Assembly: GCF_022557175.1 (NCBI RefSeq)
Contig: NZ_CP092915.1
Span: forward strand, 5,890,001-5,954,000
DNA from: Mycolicibacterium sp. YH-1
Lineage (GTDB): Bacteria > Actinomycetota > Actinomycetes > Mycobacteriales > Mycobacteriaceae
Direction: 5' to 3'
DNA length: 64,000 nucleotides
Shown piece by piece: positions 26,331 to 34,940 of the stretch. The notes under the pieces are model-generated. The model worked only from the letters and a program-made list of their open reading frames with translations. It was not told where the DNA came from and did not search any database. The position numbers and the translations under genes were made by a program. Numbering within the stretch: the stretch's first letter is position 1; each line of letters starts with the position of its first letter.

Positions 26331-28541
26331 GTGGTGTTGGGAGGCTGGCTCGCACACATTCCGGCGGCCACCTTTGGACGACCGGCAGTGTCGGCGACCA
26401 TGGTTCCACGACCGGCCGTCACTCGGATGCTTAGCGAGGCCCGCGACGGACTTGTCGTGGTGACCGCGCCGGCGGGATATGGGAAGACCACCTCGGTCGC
26501 GCTGTGGGCTGACACCGACGAACGCCCCTTCGCGTGGGTGCGTCTCGATCACCTCGACAACGATCCCGCGCACCTGCTGTTGCACCTGGCCACCGCGGTG
26601 GACCAGGTTCACCGCGTCGACCCTGTGGTCCTCGATTACCTGCGCGGTGCAGGCCGATCCGCAGAGACACAGCTGGTGCCCGCGTTCGTGGCCGCGCTCG
26701 AGGAGTGCGGGCCGATGGTGCTGGTGCTTGACGACGTCCACGAGCTGGTGGCGGCCAGCGTCGATGCGCTTCGGGCGCTGGTGGACATGGCCCCCACCTC
26801 GGCGACCCTGGTGCTCGTCGGCCGTCACGTGCCGCCATTCGACCTGGCGCGGCGTCGACTGCAGGGCGGCCTCGTCGAGATCGGAGTCCCGGAGCTGAAG
26901 CTGTCCGGTCCCGAAGGGGCCGCGGCATTCGCCGCGGTCGGCGGCAATACCGATAAGTCAACCGTGGCCAAGGTGCTCGCCAAGTGCGAGGGCTGGGCCG
27001 CCGGTGTGACCATGGCGGCCCTGGCGCTCCGCGACGGCGCAACCGCCGATGCCCTCACCGGTCGCCACCGGTTGGTGGCCGAGTACCTGATCGAGGAGGT
27101 GCTCAATCACCTCGATCCCGCGACCGCGGCGTTCCTCATAGAGTCGGCGGTGCTCGACCGATTCTGCGCCGATGAGCTGAATGCCGTACTCGGACGCAAT
27201 GATTCGGCCGCGATGCTCGACGCGATCACCCGGTCGGGCAATCTCTTCCTGGTTTCCCTTGATGCGCAGGGTATCTGGTACCGCTACCACCAGCTGTTCG
27301 GCGACCTGTTGCGCACGCGGCTCCGAGATCGGGATCCAGCCAGGTTTCGGATGCTGGCGACCGAGGCCGCCGATCGGCTGGCGCGCGGAGGTGACATCGA
27401 TGGCGCGTTAGTGCAGGCGCTGGCGGCGGACGACCGGGCGCGTGCGGCCGCCCTGGTGGGCGGTGACGCGGTTCGGCTGGGTTTCGACGGGCGCGCGGGC
27501 ATCCTGGCCCGGCGACTCAGCCTGCTCGACGAGCAGACGTTCACCGAGTACCCCGACGCCGCCATCGCGAGGGCCTGGCTGGGGGTGACCACCGGCGACG
27601 CCGACCTGATCCAGCGCTCGCTGTTGATGGCCAGTGCGGCCGACCACGGCGAGCCTCTCGCCGATGGGACACCGTCGGTCGAGGTGGCGGCGGCGCTGAT
27701 CGGCTCTCTGGTCGGGGTCGGTGGCGTGCGTGAGGTCGTTCGCCATGCCGACACGGTGCGCGATGCGGGCGACCACCTGGTCAATCCATGGTGGGGCGCG
27801 GCAACCACCATGAAGGGTGCGGCGTTGTCCATGCTGGGGGATCCGGTACAGGCGCGGGCACTGCTGGAGTCGGTCCTGCCTGTGATCGATGAGCTGCCGG
27901 GCTTTCATGCCGCCGCGCTGGCGCATCTCGCCGTGCTCGACCTCGATGACGGCGACCTCACCGCGGCTGTCGCGCACAGCAACAACGCCCGCGCGATCGC
28001 CGACTCGCGGGACCTGTCCGATGACGTCCCGATGGTCGTGGTCTATGCAGTCGACAGCCTGATTCGGGCGCGGCGCGGTGACATATCGGGGGCGAGGGCG
28101 GCCGTACGCGCGACCGAGCGTCTCCTCGACCGACTCGGCGATCTGTCTGCCCGCACTGCTCTGCTCGGACATGTGCTGGTGGCGGGTACCGCAGTAGATG
28201 TCGACGACACCGAGCTCTGCGAACGTCACCTCGACGGGGCAGAGCGCGCGCACCGGCGTGAGCCCGATGCCGTCGGCGTGGAACGCTGGCTGGAGCAGTC
28301 CCGCGCGCTTGCTGCGGCCCGTGCCGCACGTGGACGACGGCCAGCGCTGACGGCGGCGGAGCTACGGTTGTTACCGCACTTGGCAACTCACCTGCCGTTA
28401 CAGCGAATCGCCGGCGAGTTGACGGTCAGCCGGGAGACCGTCAAGAGTCAGACCAAGTCGATCTACCGCAAGCTCGCAGTCTCCTCCCGGACGGCTGCGG
28501 TGGCCGAGGCCAGGCGCCTCGGCCTGCTCAGCGACGCCTAG
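26331..28541 (+). CDS. LuxR-family ATPase regulator, MalT type
   Basis: 736 residues. STAND ATPase: Walker A TAPAGYGKTT, Walker B VLVLDDVHEL, then winged-helix (LAKCEGWAAGVTMAAL and VLDRFCADELNAV) and a long TPR-like sensor region, ending in a LuxR HTH (LTAAELRLLPHLATHLPLQRIAGELTVSRETVKSQTKSIYRKL). Such regulators bind a ligand plus ATP to activate transcription. Start GTG 26331 follows a -10 element; the frame opens earlier without domain content. Its end overlaps the convergent BASS transporter by 14 bases, and its target may be that operon or the divergent secreted protein, which is only proximity. Confidence 0.88.
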   Translation: MVLGGWLAHIPAATFGRPAVSATMVPRPAVTRMLSEARDGLVVVTAPAGYGKTTSVALWADTDERPFAWVRLDHLDNDPAHLLLHLATAVDQVHRVDPVVLDYLRGAGRSAETQLVPAFVAALEECGPMVLVLDDVHELVAASVDALRALVDMAPTSATLVLVGRHVPPFDLARRRLQGGLVEIGVPELKLSGPEGAAAFAAVGGNTDKSTVAKVLAKCEGWAAGVTMAALALRDGATADALTGRHRLVAEYLIEEVLNHLDPATAAFLIESAVLDRFCADELNAVLGRNDSAAMLDAITRSGNLFLVSLDAQGIWYRYHQLFGDLLRTRLRDRDPARFRMLATEAADRLARGGDIDGALVQALAADDRARAAALVGGDAVRLGFDGRAGILARRLSLLDEQTFTEYPDAAIARAWLGVTTGDADLIQRSLLMASAADHGEPLADGTPSVEVAAALIGSLVGVGGVREVVRHADTVRDAGDHLVNPWWGAATTMKGAALSMLGDPVQARALLESVLPVIDELPGFHAAALAHLAVLDLDDGDLTAAVAHSNNARAIADSRDLSDDVPMVVVYAVDSLIRARRGDISGARAAVRATERLLDRLGDLSARTALLGHVLVAGTAVDVDDTELCERHLDGAERAHRREPDAVGVERWLEQSRALAAARAARGRRPALTAAELRLLPHLATHLPLQRIAGELTVSRETVKSQTKSIYRKLAVSSRTAAVAEARRLGLLSDA

Positions 28542-29370
28542 CGATCATCCGAGCGAATGGCAACAGCATCAGGAACTCGGCGATCAACACCACGGTGATC
28601 ATCACGACGACCTTCGGATCATCGAAGTTCTGCCCCGCCACCACGAACGCCGCTGCGGCGTTGCGCTGAGCGGTCCCCAGCGCCAGTACCTCCCGTGTCC
28701 CGGGACCGCCCATGAGCCAACCGATCCCGGCGCAGATCACTGTGTACACGATGGCCGCCAGGATGCCGAACGTGCCGAAAACCGATAGCACGCTGTTGAA
28801 ATGGGCAGCGATCGTGAACACGATCACAAGAATCATGCTGGCGGTGGACACCTTCGCGATCACGGGCTGGAGGCGGGCGGCCACCCTGGGACCGCGGGCC
28901 CGCAGCAGCAGGCCCGCGGCCAGCGGGATGAGCATCAGCACCACGAGAGACGTAGCGATCTGGGCTGGGTTGACCTCGGCGCCCGAGACGAAGATCGGCA
29001 GGATCAGCGGCACATAGCCCACGGTGACCACCATCAACAGCACCATCAGACCCACCGCGAAGGCCACGTCGGCCTTCGCGAACTCGGCGAGCTTGATCAA
29101 GAACGGCGCGCCGGCTGCGAGCCCGCACAACAGCAGGCCGATCCCGAGCGGATCGTCCAGATCGAACACCTGCCACAGCCCGAACGCGGCCAGCGGCGCC
29201 AGCACGAAGTTCGCCGCGAGGGCCAGCACGACCAGACGAATGTTCTTGAGCGGGGCCAGGATCTGACTGACGGTCAAGCCCAGACCGACCGCCAGGGTGC
29301 TCGATACGACGAAGAAGACGACGGCGACACTCGAGCCTCGGAGCAGGAGATCGTTTACTCCGCCTCCCAT
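28528..29370 (-). CDS. BASS-type (bile acid:sodium symporter fold) transporter
   Basis: 280 residues, nine to ten membrane helices. Signature segments: GLLLCGLAAGAPFLIKLAEFAKADVAFAVGLMVLLMVVTVGYVPLILP and LGTAQRNAAAAFVVAGQNFDDPKVVVMITVVLIAEF, the two crossover regions of the BASS fold. Transport substrate unknown. Start ATG overlaps the stop of the preceding gene (TGATG), making it the last gene of a four-gene operon with a DyP-type peroxidase. Confidence 0.85.
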   Translation of the reverse strand: MGGGVNDLLLRGSSVAVVFFVVSSTLAVGLGLTVSQILAPLKNIRLVVLALAANFVLAPLAAFGLWQVFDLDDPLGIGLLLCGLAAGAPFLIKLAEFAKADVAFAVGLMVLLMVVTVGYVPLILPIFVSGAEVNPAQIATSLVVLMLIPLAAGLLLRARGPRVAARLQPVIAKVSTASMILVIVFTIAAHFNSVLSVFGTFGILAAIVYTVICAGIGWLMGGPGTREVLALGTAQRNAAAAFVVAGQNFDDPKVVVMITVVLIAEFLMLLPFARMIARRR

Positions 29371-30383
29371 CAGGCCATCGTTACAAGGTTGCGCCAGAAG
29401 GACTTCAGGCTGTCACTGGCACCGAACAGTGTCGTGAAATGGGTTGAGTCGACCAACACGATGTCGCCGGCGCGGTCACCGGACGGCGGCATGTGGATCA
29501 TTGCGTTGAACTCGGTGTTGCCTGCCAACGTGAACGGATGCGGCCGGGTCTGGTCGATCAACTGGCGACCCAGCACTCGCAGGTCCGGCCCCTCCGGCGC
29601 GGTGAGCGCATAGTGCGGCAGGTGTGGATGCAGGGCCAGCGTCGTGACGTCGCGCAGCAGGCCTGCGGAGTCCAGATCGTGGAATCGCGTGAGCGGCACA
29701 ATCTGTTTGGTGCCCTCGACCGTGGCCGGACGCAGCCCCCAGGTGTTGTGTACCGGGATATTCAGTCCGGTCAACAGCGACCGGGCATAGCCGCTGAAGC
29801 GCTGTATCCGCGGTGTCAGTGGATCGCGGTGGTGCAGGTACTCCATCTGCTGCTGCTCTTTGTCGTCGGTGAACCCGACGTCATGGTGCGGTGCCAGCAT
29901 CAGGCAGGTGCCCTCGCGCTTCAACCACTGTTGGATCGCGGCGATCTCCTCTGCAGTGGCGGCCTCGTCGCCGAGCAGGTGGTCCAGGCCGAAGATCATC
30001 AGGGTGTCGGTGTCGTCCAGGATGCGCTCATCGATGGGCAACCGGTATCCGGCCTGATCGACCCGCTGGAACACCGCCACCGGATGCCCGGTCGCTTCGC
30101 CGGCGACGTCCTGAAATGCCAAGGACGAGCGGTGGAACAGTTCCAACGTTCCGTCGATACCCTGCAGGAACTCCTTGGCGGTGTACTCGGGCGTCTCGTA
30201 GGCCGGCCACGTCGCGAGTCGCACCTCGGTGACCGTGGAGAACCGGTTGTACAGCTCCGCCGGGTCGCGCTGGGCCTCCCAGGGATAGCTCCACGACCAG
30301 TAGATGCTGACGCGTCGTTTGCCGTTGCGCGGCCGCTCGATGTGGGCCTGGTTGTAGGTGCGAGCGAATGGCTTGGTGGTCAT
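29370..30383 (-). CDS. Unknown protein of the DyP operon, amidotransferase-like segment
   Basis: 337 residues, soluble. I do not recognise the family. The central part (DDTDTLMIFGLDHLLGDEAATAEEIAAIQQWLKREGTCLMLAPHHDVG) looks like the end of a class I glutamine-amidotransferase-like flavodoxin fold, with Cys in the last strand and a His pair after it, but the usual nucleophile elbow is not evident. Conserved-looking motifs: SIYWSWSYPWEAQ, VFQRVDQAGYRLPID, TEFNAMIHMPPSG. Start ATG has AAGGAG upstream and overlaps the DyP stop (ATGA). Confidence 0.8.
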   Translation of the reverse strand: MTTKPFARTYNQAHIERPRNGKRRVSIYWSWSYPWEAQRDPAELYNRFSTVTEVRLATWPAYETPEYTAKEFLQGIDGTLELFHRSSLAFQDVAGEATGHPVAVFQRVDQAGYRLPIDERILDDTDTLMIFGLDHLLGDEAATAEEIAAIQQWLKREGTCLMLAPHHDVGFTDDKEQQQMEYLHHRDPLTPRIQRFSGYARSLLTGLNIPVHNTWGLRPATVEGTKQIVPLTRFHDLDSAGLLRDVTTLALHPHLPHYALTAPEGPDLRVLGRQLIDQTRPHPFTLAGNTEFNAMIHMPPSGDRAGDIVLVDSTHFTTLFGASDSLKSFWRNLVTMA

Positions 30384-31717
30384 GCTGTCTCCTTCATTCC
30401 GATTGTGGTCAGGTAACGCAGCGCGCTCAGGCCGGGCAGGAAGAAGTACGCCCCACCGCGCAACGTGGTGAATGCGGGCAACCCCTTGTGCACCTTGCGG
30501 ATCGGCCGCTTGGGGATCGTGAAGTCCAGCGTGCCGTCCTGAGTGCCGCAAATGGGGTCGTGCTCGTTGCCGAGGCCTTTGAACGACGTGTCGTTGACCC
30601 AGACGTTCTGGGCGAACTCGAACTGACGGACGAGGCTTGCGCAGATCAGGAACATCCCGACACCGCGTTCGACGCCGTCGTCGGCGACGCCTTCGGGCAG
30701 TGCGGGTCCGTAGGTGCCGCTGCGCCGGATCAGCCTGCGCCGATTCGGATTCGGCTCGGTGTCACGGGGGTTGAGCCGGCGGGCGTGGGCTCCGAGCGGA
30801 CAGGCGTAGCCGTGCGGATCCATCTCGCCGTAGTCGAAATCGTTGTTACGCATCGGATCGGCACCCAGTTCCGGATCGTCGTGATCCGGTGCCAGTGCCA
30901 GCGGTGCACCGCTGCGCCAGCGGCCCATGAATTTGGCGGCCAGCAACTCCTCGCCCTCGGCGCCGTCGGCGTTCTGCCGCAGGTAGTCCCGAAATGCCCC
31001 GACATGTTCCTCGAGTCGGCGGTAGGCCATGTAGCTGCCGTTGCGCGAAAGCACCTCGGGTCTCGGCTGATTCGCGACCAGGTGATCCTCGTCGGGGTAG
31101 CCGAGGAGGAACTCTCCCGGTTCCAGCCACCCGCCCGAGCCGGGTATCAGTACCTCCCCGGAACCTCTCATCTGCGGCTGAGACACCGGATCGCGGTACC
31201 CGAAGTGATCGTGGTCGTATTCGAATGGCGCGGTGGCGGCCAAGTCCAGATGTGACAGTGACCGCACGCCGGGGCAGCGGGCCAGCAGTGCATCGTGTTC
31301 GCCGACGCACCGCACGCGTTCCTCTTCGTCCCGGGCGAACAGGATGACGATCGCGTGCAGACCGTCGTCCGCGAGCCCGCCGACCCAGTGTTCGGGTGCG
31401 GCCGCACCGGTGTCCCCGAGGATGTCGGCCCGGGACGCCATCCCCTCCCGGAACTCGTCGGGGAACGACGCCAGCGCCTCGTCGTCCAGACCAAGGGCGC
31501 GCAGTCCGGACCAGGTGAAGGCCAGGTTGACCCACCGCTTGAAGACGTTGACCGTCTCGCGGACATCGGTGGCCGACTGCACCAGCGGAACCATCTCGGC
31601 CAGCCAGGCGCGCCCCGCTTCTGGGGTGTCGAAGGACAGGAACTCGTACCGACCGGTCAGGTGGGGCGTCCCGGTCAGCATGATGTGCTGGATATCGTCG
31701 AATTCGAGGTCGGTCAT
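30380..31717 (-). CDS. DyP-type peroxidase family protein
   Basis: 445 residues, longer than typical bacterial DyPs. The proximal heme region CPLGAHARRLNPRDTEPN carries the DyP histidine and Arg-Asn-Pro-Arg-Asp pattern; FGYRDPVSQPQ occupies the place of the GxxDG distal motif, with Asp retained but Gly replaced by Pro. C-terminal DGTLDFTIPKR. No Tat signal seen, so probably cytoplasmic or carried by a partner. Family members use peroxide to oxidise dyes or phenols; the substrate is unknown. Coupled to both neighbours by ATGA overlaps. Confidence 0.8.
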   Translation of the reverse strand: MTDLEFDDIQHIMLTGTPHLTGRYEFLSFDTPEAGRAWLAEMVPLVQSATDVRETVNVFKRWVNLAFTWSGLRALGLDDEALASFPDEFREGMASRADILGDTGAAAPEHWVGGLADDGLHAIVILFARDEEERVRCVGEHDALLARCPGVRSLSHLDLAATAPFEYDHDHFGYRDPVSQPQMRGSGEVLIPGSGGWLEPGEFLLGYPDEDHLVANQPRPEVLSRNGSYMAYRRLEEHVGAFRDYLRQNADGAEGEELLAAKFMGRWRSGAPLALAPDHDDPELGADPMRNNDFDYGEMDPHGYACPLGAHARRLNPRDTEPNPNRRRLIRRSGTYGPALPEGVADDGVERGVGMFLICASLVRQFEFAQNVWVNDTSFKGLGNEHDPICGTQDGTLDFTIPKRPIRKVHKGLPAFTTLRGGAYFFLPGLSALRYLTTIGMKETA

Positions 31718-32307
31718 TGCATCTGGTCCAACATGTCGGAGAATGCGGCCTTGAGCCGAAGCGCCTTCTTGACCTCCTCAGATGTGACGTACGGGTATTC
31801 GCCATACTCCAGGAAGCTGGGCACCTGGTGGTCGCGAACGAACATGATGAATGCCTCGGGGTTGGTCTTCCAGTCCTCCGGGAAGCCCTCCAGGTGGGTG
31901 AACGCCGTGGTGATCCCGGTCGAGCTGAACAGCTTGACGGCATCCTCGGTGTATTTATCGAAGTCGGTGTCGAAGATCCCCTGATACTGGAAGTGCAGAC
32001 CGGATCCGACGTCGAAAAGCTGCCAGCGCAGGTAGTGCAGCTTCAGTGGGGCGAGCACGTCAGGTTGCGCGGCGACCGCCGCCTCGAGTTGCTTGCCGTA
32101 GTCGCGGATTGCCTGCCCGTGGCCCTCGAGCACCTTGGCGATGATGTTGAAGCCGTAACAAGCGGGCGTGCGGGGATAGACCGGGCCGTACCGCCCCCGA
32201 GTGAGTTCGAAATAGCCTTCCTTCGGGATCGCCATCGCCGCCGGCCGCGACCAGACCGCATCATTTCCGTCGTTGACCGCATCATTCAGATCTCTGCTGT
32301 GACTCAT
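31714..32307 (-). CDS. Unknown protein, first gene of the DyP operon
   Basis: 197 residues, no signal or membrane helix. Family not recognised. Repeated beta-alpha pattern in LHYLRWQLFDVGSGLHFQYQG and TGITTAFTHLEGFPEDWKTN could be a ferredoxin-like half-barrel similar to one lobe of DyP, which is speculative. Ends with MLDQMQ overlapping the DyP start. Start ATG 32307 lies 7 bases after TAGCGT; Met25 is a later alternative. Confidence 0.75.
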   Translation of the reverse strand: MSHSRDLNDAVNDGNDAVWSRPAAMAIPKEGYFELTRGRYGPVYPRTPACYGFNIIAKVLEGHGQAIRDYGKQLEAAVAAQPDVLAPLKLHYLRWQLFDVGSGLHFQYQGIFDTDFDKYTEDAVKLFSSTGITTAFTHLEGFPEDWKTNPEAFIMFVRDHQVPSFLEYGEYPYVTSEEVKKALRLKAAFSDMLDQMQ

Positions 32308-32320
32308 GGGAACGACGCTA
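32308..32320 (-). promoter_or_regulatory. Leaderless -10 element for the DyP operon
   Basis: TAGCGT at 32320-32315, 7 bases (cgttccc), ATG 32307. Confidence 0.55.
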
Positions 32321-32405
32321 GGCTCGGAAAACTCCCGCGTCGTCCCCCAGAAAAGGGGAAATCTGACGACGCGCGGACTTCGGTTCTGGGGCGCGACGGG
32401 CTGCC

Positions 32406-32813
32406 CTACTTCGCGACTGCCGCGACCGCTTCAATCTCGACCAACTGGTCGTCGTAGCCGAGAACGGTGACACCCATGAGTGTGCTCGGTACGTCGTGCT
32501 CACCGAAGGCATCACGAACCACTTCCCACGCCGACACGAGATCGGCCTGCCGAGTAGACGCGACCAGCACGCGCGTGCTGACCACGTCCTCGATCGTCGC
32601 TCCGGCGGCGCCGAGTGCGATCAGCATGTTCTCCACCGCCTTTGCGGCCTGACCCGCGTAGCTGCCCACCGCGGCAGTGGACCCATCCTCATTCAGTGGG
32701 CACGCGCCGGCGAGGAAGATCAGCCGTGCACCAGCCGACACCGCTGCCGCATAGGCATATTCGGCAACGCCGGACAACTCGGCCGATCGGATTAGTGTGA
32801 CGGAATTCGCCAT
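32406..32813 (-). CDS. RidA/YjgF family protein
   Basis: 135 residues. Typical fold: YAYAAAVSAGARLIFLAGACPLNEDG, QAAKAVENMLIALGAAGATIEDVVSTRVLV and STLMGVTVLGYDDQLVEIEAVAAV. The Arg that deaminates imines in true RidA (usually before the C-terminal E-I-E) is not where I would expect it; TRVLV supplies an Arg earlier. May hydrolyse reactive enamines/imines or be a non-catalytic relative. Start ATG has GAAAGGG upstream. Confidence 0.83.
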   Translation of the reverse strand: MANSVTLIRSAELSGVAEYAYAAAVSAGARLIFLAGACPLNEDGSTAAVGSYAGQAAKAVENMLIALGAAGATIEDVVSTRVLVASTRQADLVSAWEVVRDAFGEHDVPSTLMGVTVLGYDDQLVEIEAVAAVAK

Positions 32814-32878
32814 CCCGGCCCTTTCGCGGACGAAGAGTTGGTCTGCAGTGTGGCGCAGTCTATGCGCGGGAGCGCAAT

Positions 32879-32899
32879 TCACACAACGCATTTGTGTGA
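32879..32899. promoter_or_regulatory. Palindrome TCACACAA-N5-TTGTGTGA
   Basis: Exact 8-base arms at 32879-32886 and 32892-32899, in the region shared by the divergent RidA and C39/BtrH-like genes. The arms contain TGTGA/TCACA of CRP/FNR-type sites but in reverse order, so a TetR- or GntR-type operator is as likely. Confidence 0.65.
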
Positions 32900-32914
32900 C
32901 ACCGAACCAGTGTC

Positions 32915-32930
32915 GTTTTCGGCCGAAAAC
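32915..32930. promoter_or_regulatory. Perfect 16-base palindrome GTTTTCGGCCGAAAAC
   Basis: No loop and complete symmetry, 16 bases upstream of the ATG at 32946, between it and the TCACACAA palindrome. Likely an operator. Confidence 0.65.
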
Positions 32931-32945
32931 TGCCAACGTAGCGGG

Positions 32946-33911
32946 ATGCAGAGTCGAACGCAGACGCCTCCCGACGATAACCTCGCGGTTCCCTACATCG
33001 GGTCCGGACCATATTGCTACACAAACTGCCTGGCAACCATGATGGGCGCCAACTCAGCGGACACCGCCGTCATCGAGACCGCGACGGGCAGTGCGTTCGG
33101 CATGCAATTGGTGGATGGGACACCGTTTTTCGACCCATACGGGTGGACTCCTGACATCGGCCTGAACGAGGCGCTGGCGAACCTTGGCTGGACTGCCACT
33201 ACCACCGCCGGAGGTGACAGTGCCGACGCACTGGACCGTCTCACCGCGCAATTGAACTTCGGCCCGGCGCTGGTCGGACCCGTCGAGATGGGATACCTTC
33301 GCCACCAGCCCGGCAAGGTCGGGCCGATCGGCGCCGACCACTTCGTCATCGTGCTGCGCATCGACGATGACGCGGCCACAGTCCACGACCCGCAGGGCTA
33401 TCCCTACGCGCGTATCCCGCTGGCGGACTTCACGGCAGCCTGGCGGGCCGAGACCATCGACTACGGCGAGCCCTACACGATGCGCACCGATTTCGTTCGA
33501 CTCACCACAATCAGTGACACCGAGACCATCCGCGCGTCGATCCGCTTCGCCCGCGATCGCTTCAGCGCGGTTTCCGCCACCGACATGCCAGCCGGCCACT
33601 TCGCCAACGCCGACGCGGCGCTCGCCCTCGCCGAGGCAGTCGAAGGCGGTATCGACGATGAGCTGCGTGATCATCTCACCGCCTTCGCGGTGCGGGTCGG
33701 CGCACGTCGCCTCGCCGATGCAGCAGCATGCCTGCGTCGCGCTGAATTCCCGCAAGCCGCTGCCACTCTCACGGAACAGGCGCGACTGGTCGGATCGCTC
33801 CAGCATCCACTGGTGGTGGGTGACAACGCGAGAGTCGCAGCGACACTTAGGGCGGTGGCGCCCACCTACGACGAGCTACGCGCCGGACTTGAACCGGGCG
33901 CGTGGCCGTAG
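32946..33911 (+). CDS. BtrH/C39-like papain-fold protein
   Basis: 321 residues. N-terminal half resembles a BtrH/peptidase C39-like domain: GPYCYTNCLATMMGANS with the candidate nucleophile Cys, and GADHFVIVLRIDDDAATVHDPQGYPYARIP with candidate His and Asp. The C-terminal 130 residues are helical and Ala-rich. BtrH acts as an acyltransferase in butirosin synthesis and C39 enzymes are proteases; which chemistry applies here is unknown. Start ATG 32946 was preferred to the open frame upstream, which crosses two palindromes. Confidence 0.72.
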   Translation: MQSRTQTPPDDNLAVPYIGSGPYCYTNCLATMMGANSADTAVIETATGSAFGMQLVDGTPFFDPYGWTPDIGLNEALANLGWTATTTAGGDSADALDRLTAQLNFGPALVGPVEMGYLRHQPGKVGPIGADHFVIVLRIDDDAATVHDPQGYPYARIPLADFTAAWRAETIDYGEPYTMRTDFVRLTTISDTETIRASIRFARDRFSAVSATDMPAGHFANADAALALAEAVEGGIDDELRDHLTAFAVRVGARRLADAAACLRRAEFPQAAATLTEQARLVGSLQHPLVVGDNARVAATLRAVAPTYDELRAGLEPGAWP

Positions 33912-34022
33912 CAGCGATTTCGCACTGCAACAAAGAGATTCATCCGCAGGCTGGCGCGGTTGCCAAAGTCACACCTAGCCGAGGCTCTGACGTTGCTATC
34001 CTGGAATGGTCATCACATGACA

Positions 34023-34066
34023 CCGGACGAGCCACACCGTACCCGGCCAGCGACAAGACGGTTGTG
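34023..34066 (+). promoter_or_regulatory. Guanidine-III riboswitch (ykkC-III) upstream of the SMR exporter
   Basis: The sequence begins CCGGACGAGCCACACCGTAC, then CCGGCCAGCGACAAGACGG followed by TTGTG. I recall the published guanidine-III RNA of Thermobifida fusca with the same blocks (CCGGACGAG, CCGTACCCGG, CAGG-ACAAGACGG) in the same order and spacing; the difference is in the closing P2 stem, where CACA here pairs with TGTG near the end, a compensated change. The Shine-Dalgarno GGAGG follows 2 bases later and ATG 34080 after that. Ligand guanidinium is expected to expose the ribosome-binding site. Confidence 0.88.
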
Positions 34067-34079
34067 TTGGAGGTGTGTG

Positions 34080-34397
34080 ATGTCCTGGCTCATTCTCTTG
34101 GCGTCGGGCGTTCTGGAAGCAGTCTGGGCGACGGCGCTCGGCAAGTCCGAGGGCTTCACCAGGCTCGGACCATCCGTGGTTTTCGGTGTGGCCCTGTTCT
34201 TCTCGATGGGCGGACTGGCGATCGCGATGCGCGATCTGCCGGTGGGTACCAGCTACGCGATATGGGTTGGCATCGGCGCGGTGCTGACCGTCGCATACGC
34301 GATGCTGACCGGCAGCGAGACCGCATCACTGGTTAAGGTGCTGTTAATGCTTGGCGTGGTCGCGTGCGTCACGGGCCTGAAGGTGGTGGGCCACTGA
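34080..34397 (+). CDS. gdx: SMR-family guanidinium exporter (SugE/Gdx type)
   Basis: 105 residues, four membrane helices, SMR length. Essential Glu in LASGVLEAVWATALGKSEGF (helix 1), GTSYAIWVGIGAVLTVAYAML and LGVVACVTGLKVVGH. Gdx proteins exchange guanidinium for protons across the membrane, against multidrug QacE-type relatives; the riboswitch directly upstream makes the Gdx reading much firmer. Start ATG 34080 has GGAGGT five bases upstream. Confidence 0.92.
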   Translation: MSWLILLASGVLEAVWATALGKSEGFTRLGPSVVFGVALFFSMGGLAIAMRDLPVGTSYAIWVGIGAVLTVAYAMLTGSETASLVKVLLMLGVVACVTGLKVVGH

Positions 34398-34425
34398 GGC
34401 GCCGGATGCTGCCGCCGGTGGTGCG

Positions 34426-34911
34426 TCAGGCCTGGTGCCACAACAGCGGCGCGCCCTGCCCCTTCGTCATAACCGTGCCCGCCATCACCCGCAGTCGGTA
34501 TGGGTGCAGCCTCAGCACCGCGAACTCCTCCGACGTCGGGCCGTCGCTCCACATCGGGATGATGCGCGGGTCGTAGCCGACGGGCTCGGGAGCGTTGGCG
34601 AACTTCTCCCACACCGCTTTGCACGTCTCATCGTCGACGTAGAACTGGGCCGTGCACTCCGCGCTGCAGGTGTCGTGGGTGGTCGTCCAGTAGCTCAGCG
34701 ACACCTCGGGGTGGGCATGAAGGTGGGCATGCTTGAGCGGTGTCGGCACGGTGGCGATCCAGCCCACCAGATCGGTGCCGTCCCACTCCCAGATCGGGTG
34801 CAGGATTCGGCTGCGGGGCCTGCCGTCGCGGTCGACGGTCGCCACCGACGCCCACACGATGGAGTGGGCCATGTCGACGAAGGCGGGTGCGATCTGTTCG
34901 AGTGGCGTCAC
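34426..34911 (-). CDS. Pyridoxamine 5'-phosphate oxidase-like split-barrel protein
   Basis: 161 residues. WASVATVDRDGRPRSRILHPIWEWDGTDLVGW and HAHLHAHPEVSLSYW match the flavin-binding split barrel (FMN or F420). HTDTCSAECTAQFYVDD-type region carries two Cys. Substrate unknown. Start GTG 34911 has AAGGTGG upstream; the TTG at 34935 is a worse start. Confidence 0.8.
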   Translation of the reverse strand: MTPLEQIAPAFVDMAHSIVWASVATVDRDGRPRSRILHPIWEWDGTDLVGWIATVPTPLKHAHLHAHPEVSLSYWTTTHDTCSAECTAQFYVDDETCKAVWEKFANAPEPVGYDPRIIPMWSDGPTSEEFAVLRLHPYRLRVMAGTVMTKGQGAPLLWHQA

Positions 34912-34940
34912 ACTGACCCACCTTAGTTGCGCCAACTGGT

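Noticed and set aside
32838..32945. Longer start for the C39/BtrH-like gene
   Set aside because: It would cover both palindromes, which look regulatory, and has no conserved sequence.
33912..34079. Guanidine-II (mini-ykkC) hairpins upstream of the SMR gene
   Set aside because: ACGR motifs occur but the flanking stems do not pair well; the whole element matches guanidine-III better.
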